Shown piece by piece: positions 57,508-64,000 of a stretch of DNA of 64,000 nucleotides (position 1 is its first letter; the number at the start of each line of letters is the position of its first letter). The notes under the pieces were generated by a model that was not told the DNA's origin, did no database searches, and was given only the letters and a program-made list of their open reading frames with translations. The stretch covers positions 3,517,236 to 3,581,235 of the forward strand of contig JAGGNK010012559.1 in the NCBI GenBank assembly GCA_017590115.1, written 5' to 3'. The stretch comes from Montifringilla adamsi (lineage: Eukaryota > Chordata > Aves > Passeriformes > Passeridae). A program made the translations under genes and the position numbers.

Positions 57508-60500
57508 ATGAAGCGGCGAGCATCGGACAGAGGAGCTGGGGAAACATCCGCGAAGGCAAAGGCTCTGTGTGCGGGGATTTCCGGGAATAACGCCAAGAGA
57601 GCAGGGCCTTTCATCCTGGGTAAGCAGGGACGGGCTCTGCGCTTGCCAGGGAGGCTGCTGGTGGCAAAACCGAAAGCAAAAGGCACTGTGGAGTGAGGGG
57701 AAGCAGGTGTGTAACTCAGTGTCTTACCTGAGAGCGCAGGTCACGGCGTGTGCAGGGCAGCAGCCTGGGAGCTCCTGCAGCTGGCCAAGCTGAGGAGGTG
57801 TGGGATGCCAGTGCAGCAAGGCAGGCAGGGCTTGGGAGAGAAATAGGAGAGTTTCATTTTACCCCCTTGGGAGTTTTTTTTGGGTTTGTTTTGTTTTGTT
57901 GAACTCTGTTCTTCGACTTTGTAAAATACCAAATTCATTGGGGGGTTTTTTCATCAGAGCTGTGTTCGACCCTGCTGACCTGGCATGTGTTGTCACATCA
58001 GCATGGGGGAAACTTAACAATTCACTAGTACTCAATGTGGTATGTACCAAGGCAAGGCCACTCTGCCAGTTCTGGACAGTTACTAGAATAGTTGTTGGTT
58101 CATAACTGTCAAAAATCATAGACTTCACATTGGAAGCCAATGGAAAATCAGTTGGAGCTGACTTATTTAAAGTGAGGAGTGGAGACTGTATGCTAACTTG
58201 AAATCTGGGCTAATTTGGACACCCCTGAGCCATCCCTGCAGAGGTGGCAGCTGTGTTCCCAGGTGTGGCAGTAACAGTTGCCATGGGTGTTGCTGTGAAT
58301 GTAAGAGCTGTGTGGTTCAGGCATGCAGAAATTTGGATTTCTGCAAACAGCTGGGCCATGTGTGGGCTTTGATAAATTTTTTTCCAGAGAAAAATGAAAC
58401 ATTATCCCAAAAGGTTTCAGAGTTCAAGACCTTTTTTTTTTTTTGGCTTTAGATTTGTGAAAATGCACTCAAGCTCCTGCAGAAAAGGGAACTTGGTGCA
58501 AGCAAACATAGCTAGTGACAGCTGATGTAACCTTGGTTAGTCACTGCTGCTGGAGGGAAAACAAGTCTGTTTCTGCTTTGTGCTGTAGGTCCACGTTTAG
58601 GTAACTCCCCTGTGCCAAGTATTGTTCAGTGTTTGGCAAGAAAGGACGGAACAGATGACTTTTATCAGCTGAAGGTAAGCAAACTGCAGGCTCCCAGACC
58701 TTCAGGGCTCTCCAGCTCCTGTGCAGAAGCACTTGGGCACTGAGTGAGTGGTGTGGGCTGAACCAGTGGGACAGGGCTGCTGCAGCTCCCCCTTGGCAGG
58801 GCCAGATCCTTGTCCAGATCAGCCCCGAGATGAGACCTCTGCTGCTCTCTCAGAGCCCTTGGATCTGTACCTGTATGGGACAGCTCCAGGAGGGTAAAAG
58901 CACCTGGGATATTTGCAAACAGCCACCTTTCCATGTTAATGAAGCTGCTGCTGTGAATTCTGCATGGATGGTGCTGAGTTCAGACAGGCCTGTGGCAAGG
59001 ACATAACCATCAGAGCACTTCCACAGCTGTAAACACATGGGAATGCCAAAAATGAGAGAGGGCTGGGGGCATTTGTGTGCCTCTGGGAACTGTAAATGCA
59101 TTTTCCCTTTTCCTGAAGATTCTCACCTTAGAAGAAAGAGGTGATAAAGGAATAGAAACCCAGGAGGAGCGACAGGGCAAGATGCTGCTGCACACGGAGT
59201 ATTCTCTTCTTTCCCTGCTCCACAACCAGGAAGGAGTGGTCCATCACCACGGGCTCTTCCAGGTACACTTGGGCACCATCCAGGCTGGGGCAATGCCAGG
59301 GATTGCTGATGGATTGAGCTGCTTTTGTTTAATGTACAGTTCGTGCTGACCCTGCTCTTGTGTGTCCACGTTGCAGCACTCTGAGGTTAACCACCTCAGA
59401 GCTGCTTCAAACAGGAGCTCTGGAGAGTACAGTAGGATTTTGGGAAATGTGAGAACATTCACAGATGGGACAGAACAACAGCTATTTCACTGGCAAAATA
59501 ATTAGCACCTTTTAGAATTAAATTTGTGCTTTTGGTCTCTGTACCGTTTATAACTTGTCAGAGGGGACAAATAGCCAAGGACCTGTTTCAGCAAGTTAAA
59601 CCAGTCACTGTGCTGGTCAGTTTTTGTGTGAGTGGATTGTGTTGCTGTTGGTGCCTTTAGGGCTGTTCACTGATGTGAGGGGCTGATAGCAATTACTGCT
59701 TTGGGTGTTGGTATTGCCTGACTTGCTGGTTACATTTTGCCAACACACTTCTCACTTGAGACCATCTGTACTAAATCTTAAATAAGCCAAATGTCCAGCT
59801 CAGCTGTGTCTTGTTTACTGTCATGGAAGAACTGCTAATTGTGCCTTGAGATTTCTGTTCTTATGAACAGTGTGCTGGATCCCTCTGTTCCCAGAGGCTG
59901 CTCCACTGCAGAGCTGTCCTGGGTTCAGCTTAAGGTGTCTGTGTGCATAAAGAGCATTAGTGCTGATGTGCACAGAGCAGAGACTTCCTCTGCCTTCTGC
60001 ACTCCTCCTGCTCCTTGGAAAAGTTCTTCCCAGTGAGGGTGGGGAGGCTCTGGCACAGGCTGCCCAGAGAAGCTGTTGCTGCCCCATCCCTGGAAGTGTT
60101 CAAGGCTAGATTGGACAGGGCTTGGAGCAACCTGGAATAGTGGAAGGTGTCCCTGTCCATGGCAGGGCATGGAATGAGATGAAACTTAAGGTTCCCTCCA
60201 ACCCAAACCAGCCTGGGATTCATTGAGTAGAGCTCCTGTATCTTTTTGAAATCCTGCTTTGGGACAAAGACCAAGCACTGTGATTGCATTTGCTCATTTT
60301 GAGATCAACCCCCCCCACCAGTTATTCAATTATTTATTCTGCCAGGCTCTGTGCATGTGTCCTGGAGCTTCCCTGAGGGGTTGCTGCTGTGTTTGCCTCC
60401 CCACAGGACCGAGCTTGTGAGATCATAGAAGATCTGGAAGCCAACAGGATGGTCAGAAAGATGAAGAAGCGCATTTGCCTGGTGTTGGACTGTCTCTGTG

Positions 60501-61562
60501 CTCACGATTTCAGTGACAAAACAGCAGATCTGATCAATCTGCAGCATTATGTCATTAAGGAGAAGAGACTCAGCGAGCGGGAGACCGTGGTGATATTTTA
60601 TGACGTGGTACGAGTGGTAGAAGCATTACACAAGGTGAGAGCTTGCAAAGAGAGCTCTCTTCCAGTGCTGGCAGGCAGAGTTTTCCCACATGACAGTAGT
60701 AGATGCTTCAAAACTTCTTGGGGCAGGCAGTGGCCGGGTTACAAGGCATGGATGTTAGCAGTGTTCTGCATAAGACCTCGTGCCCCAAGCCCTGAAGTGC
60801 ATTCCCTTCCCTCCCTGCTCCTCACGTTTCTGGATGATAAAGTGGTGTTTGTGGGCTGTGGAGAGGGGCCAGCTGGGCTGAGGGCAGGGCAGGTCAACCA
60901 CAGTGTGGGCAGCAGAGGAGAGCAGAGCCTGATCAAACACAGGAAACAAAAACTGTTTCCTTGCGAAGCAAAATAAATCACAGTTGATTGTGTGAATTTG
61001 ATTGAAGTTGATTGAATTGATGAATTCATTATTGAATTGATGAATTCAAACTGATGAATTTGAATAAAGTTGATTGAATTGACTGGAGATCAGAACCTCA
61101 AGCTACAAATTTTGAGATCAATGAACTAGAAACTGTTGTAATAAAAATGGATTCTGCTGATGTTTGACTCGTTCCCCTGTGACACAGGACATGTGACACA
61201 GGGCAGTGCAGCGTGGCTCTGGTAAAGGAATGCTCTAACCAAGCCTGGACACTTCAGCTTCAGATCTCTTGGATACACTAAGTCTATCTTTGTGTTCAGA
61301 GTAGCAAATTTGCTTGTTCTGTCCTGATCACATTCAAAAGTGAAGGGCACAAAGTACTCAGGGTGAAACCTGACCTGAAACCTTGACCTGGGTTATTTCA
61401 GAGTGTGCAGATGCCATGATTTCTTTTTAGTGCTCTTGTGCAAGTATGGAATTTGTACTTCTACAACAAATAGGCTTTTGCTCATGTAATACTCCTATAT
61501 TTTTTACAGAAAAATATTGTGCACAGAGACTTGAAACTAGGAAACATGGTGCTAAACAAAAG
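57508..61562 (+). CDS. STK40: Serine/threonine kinase 40 (tribbles-related pseudokinase), 5' part; runs off the window
   Basis: STK40 (SHIK/SgK495) is a tribbles-like pseudokinase known as a COP1-binding scaffold and a negative regulator of NF-kB and p53 transcription. Exons: 57500-57619 (ATG 57508, MKRRASDRGAGETSAK), 58589-58674 (through FYQLK, K66 in the beta-3 position), 59119-59262 (ILTLEERGDKGIE to HHHGLFQ), 60407-60634 (hinge and alpha-D/E, ICLVLDCLCAHDFSDKTADL), 61510-61562 (KNIVHRDLKLGNMVLNK, catalytic loop H195-R196-D197). Phases 1, 0, 0, 0, 2 agree at every junction. The next exon, covering the altered DFG segment, is not in 61563-64000, so about 208 of about 435 residues are present. 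The first exon lies 8 kb upstream at about 49400-49481. Residues match human nearly one to one. Confidence 0.95.
60020..60215 (+). mobile_element. CR1 LINE 3' fragment in STK40 intron
   Basis: TTCTTCCCAGTGAGGGTGGG, AGAGAAGCTGTTGCTGCCCC and GGACAGGGCTTGGAGCAACC end in the CR1 tail. Confidence 0.93.
60983..61087 (+). repeat. AT-rich tandem repeat in STK40 intron
   Basis: TTGATTGAATTGATGAATTC-type units, about five to six imperfect copies in 105 bases. Confidence 0.85.
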
Positions 61563-64000
61563 GTAAGTGTGCTGGAGAGCTGCTGGCCTGCCTGGCAGTA
61601 GTCTTGTTTCTTCCTTGAAGCAGATTTCTAATGCAAACACAGCCAAAGGCAGCACTTGTTGCGTGCTCTTGTGCAGGAGGGTGAGGAAAAGGGAAGCAGG
61701 CTGTGCAAAACCATAAATCCAGCTCAAAGTTATATAAATTAATCTCCAAAAATGAATTTAGCCCCACCTAAGTGGTTCACTTTTCCCACCCAGCTTTGTG
61801 GCCCCTTGTCAGGACTTCTTTTTGGATTCTAACTGCCTAAAGCTCAATTTTATAGTAATTTAGTAACCTGCAAAAGGATTATTGATTTTATATATATTAA
61901 AAAGAACCAGAAAACCATGGTGGTTGGTTCTGTTCCCATCATTCACCCTCCATCATGCTAAAGGCATTCCCAGCCCTGCTGGCTGTTCTACAATCACAGC
62001 AGTGTTAGATCTGACTGCTGCCCTGCTGTGTTTTTGCTAGCAGTGAAATATTGACTTATCTAAACAAAAGCACTTCTGTCCAATGTGCATTTGTGTATGA
62101 AATGGCTCCCTTGTTCCGTTGCTGGTTTGACAGGAGCCTCTGGAGCCTGGCAGGTGCTGGATGCTGGTGCAGACCCAGAGGGACCAGCCTAGAGAGGGGC
62201 AGGAGCTCAGCAGGACCTCAGGGCAGGGGGGGTGGCCTGGCTCTGCTTGGTGGCTCTTGGAGCTGCTCAGTGCCTTGGGGTCTGTGTTCCTTAGCTGGCA
62301 GCCTAGTTCAGCTCAGATCCTCTGCTCTCTCCTCCAGGATTACATTACTGACTAAATATTTTGCACTTACTTGAAGAATGAGTGGAATTCATCCTTTTCA
62401 CACTGTCTGGGTTTCTGTGAAATGAATAAAAAGCAGGAAGGCTGGCGTTCTGCAGGCTTTGAGTCTACAAAGCTTGCAGGTTTGCTGGGCTCACAGCTTG
62501 CTGCTTTCTCCTCCTTAACACTGAGAGGAAATGGGTTTTATCTACAGAAGTTGAACTTCTTGGTTCCCCACACACACACACACACACAAGCTGCTGCTGC
62601 TTCTCAGGGCCACCTCTAAGTTGTTTCAAGTTGTTTCTGTAGAGCTGCTTTAAGATAAATCTCTTCTGCTTGCTGCTTTGATTCTCCTCCTTGCTGGAGG
62701 AGGCAGACAAAGGTTGGTGCTTTAAAGGATCCATGCAGAACTTCTCTTCTTTTCTGGGCACTGAGTGCAGGGGAGCACCCCACCAATGGAGCTACACCCA
62801 GGGCCCCACTAGCAGTATTTGAAGCTTTGAACACACTTGCCAGAGTCACTCTTTGTGTTACATGTCTCCTTTTGCTTTTTTCTCAGCGTTGGTGAGGGAG
62901 AGCTGCAGCAGTGAGTCACAGGGAAGGGTGGGAGAGGCGTAAGAGCCATCTCCATGGAGAGGAGCAGCCCGTGGGGCTGAGCAGAACCCTTTGTTCTGCT
63001 CCAGCCGTGCTCACAAAGAGCCAGGGCCCTCCTCAGGGCAGGGAAGGAAGGTAACAAGGTGGCACTGCAAGGGCCTGGCAGGCACATCCCACCTGGGGCT
63101 GCCTCAGATCTCCTTCCCCACAAATACTAAAGCCTCTCAGGTTTCCTCATAAGCCAGTGCAGGAGGAGTTGGGTGATTACAGATTAGATCCAATTTCAGG
63201 GACTAAATAGAACCAAGCAACCCTGAACATTTTAGTGTCCTATAGAACACTTAGTCTTTTAAATCCTTAACAAATCCTGCAGCTTGTTATTCAGCCAGGG
63301 AAGTCTCCTGACAGTTGAAGCTAACACTTCTTAAACACAAGTCTGTCTGTTTTAATAACCAGCTCTCCATGGCCAACCCACACATGGTTCTATTTCATTT
63401 GTCTGTGAGACTGGCTGGAAATGTTTCTTTGTTATTGTGACTGACTTAATCCATTCTCTCAGGTTCTAGTTGTGAAATACTTTTCAAGAAATCTTCCAGA
63501 CAGTGTTTTTGTACTCACAGCTTTACATTGTAAGTTAAAATCCAAATTATCTGAATGACAGGGAAGATTAATGGAATAATAGTTTTGTAATTAGCTCACT
63601 TGCACTGGAAAAAATTGTTAATGGGAGCTGGCAGTACCATAGGGAAGTAGGGGTGAGCTAAAAAAGGAATTTTGTGTACCTGCAGCTCTCCCTTTTCTCT
63701 GTAAGGTTTTTGGGTGTTGATCAGGCTTTGTGCTGTGCACGCCGGTGTGTGGAGAGCAGTCCTGTGGATCGGATGGAACTGCCACCAGGCTCCTGTGTGG
63801 GACTCTTGAGTGACACAGGTGTGGTTGTGCTGAGCCTGATCACAACTCCTGCAGCTCCTCTGTGTAAACACACAGTGCTCAGGGGCCAGGCACAGGGCAG
63901 CCTCCACAGGGTGTTTTCCCTCAGCTCCCAGAAAATGCTGTGTGGAGAAGATGGCAGCTGGGAAGTGCAGGGCACAGTCAGCAGCTGAAATAAACCTCAG
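61563..64000 (+). other. STK40: STK40 intron (partial), no exon seen
   Basis: The sequence after the HRD-loop exon shows no match to the expected next exon. It contains a short CA run (62567-62589) and otherwise unremarkable unique sequence to the window end. Confidence 0.6.
62567..62589 (+). repeat. (CA)n microsatellite
   Basis: About ten uninterrupted CA units. Confidence 0.95.

Overview
This window looks like bird nuclear DNA, probably from a passerine and probably from a GC-rich, gene-dense microchromosome-type region. Three things point that way: many 3'-truncated CR1 LINE fragments (the main avian retroposon), four copies of one solo-LTR-like element of about 400 bp, and five genes in the order CSF3R - MRPS15 - OSCP1 - LSM10 - STK40, all on the + strand. 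That order matches the cluster known from human 1p34.3. Species cannot be fixed from the sequence alone.

Layout. 1-21,500 is a gene desert with no credible protein-coding exon. It holds minisatellites, CR1 pieces, one old LTR, a large inverted repeat, and AT-rich islands with homeodomain-type cores that could be conserved regulatory elements. 21,980-27,307 is CSF3R (G-CSF receptor), 15 coding exons, apparently complete (802 aa). 27,965-33,795 is MRPS15 (mitoribosomal protein uS15m); six coding exons are visible, but an expected central exon is not. 34,843-46,525 is OSCP1, 11 coding exons, with minisatellites at both ends of its coding region. 47,669-48,040 is LSM10 (U7 snRNP Sm-like protein), coding in one exon behind a 5'UTR intron. 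From about 49,400 to the window end is STK40: first exon, an 8-kb first intron, and five further exons up to the HRD loop at 61,562. The rest of the kinase domain lies beyond 64,000.

The genes have unrelated jobs: myeloid cytokine signalling, mitochondrial translation, a solute-carrier partner, histone pre-mRNA processing and a tribbles-like pseudokinase. They are neighbours by conserved synteny, not an operon. Spacing is tight: about 0.5 kb from the CSF3R poly(A) signal to the MRPS15 start, and about 1 kb from MRPS15 to OSCP1.

The most unusual property is the density of tandem repeats (at least twelve minisatellites) at functional boundaries. One array appears to supply the OSCP1 start codon. 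Another replaces the proximal OSCP1 3'UTR. A third amplifies the STK40 exon-1 ATG and splice donor as a 45-bp unit. One MRPS15 exon is bracketed by two LTRs of the same family. Long open frames inside the arrays are repeat artefacts. I found no CRISPR array, operon or prokaryote-type system.
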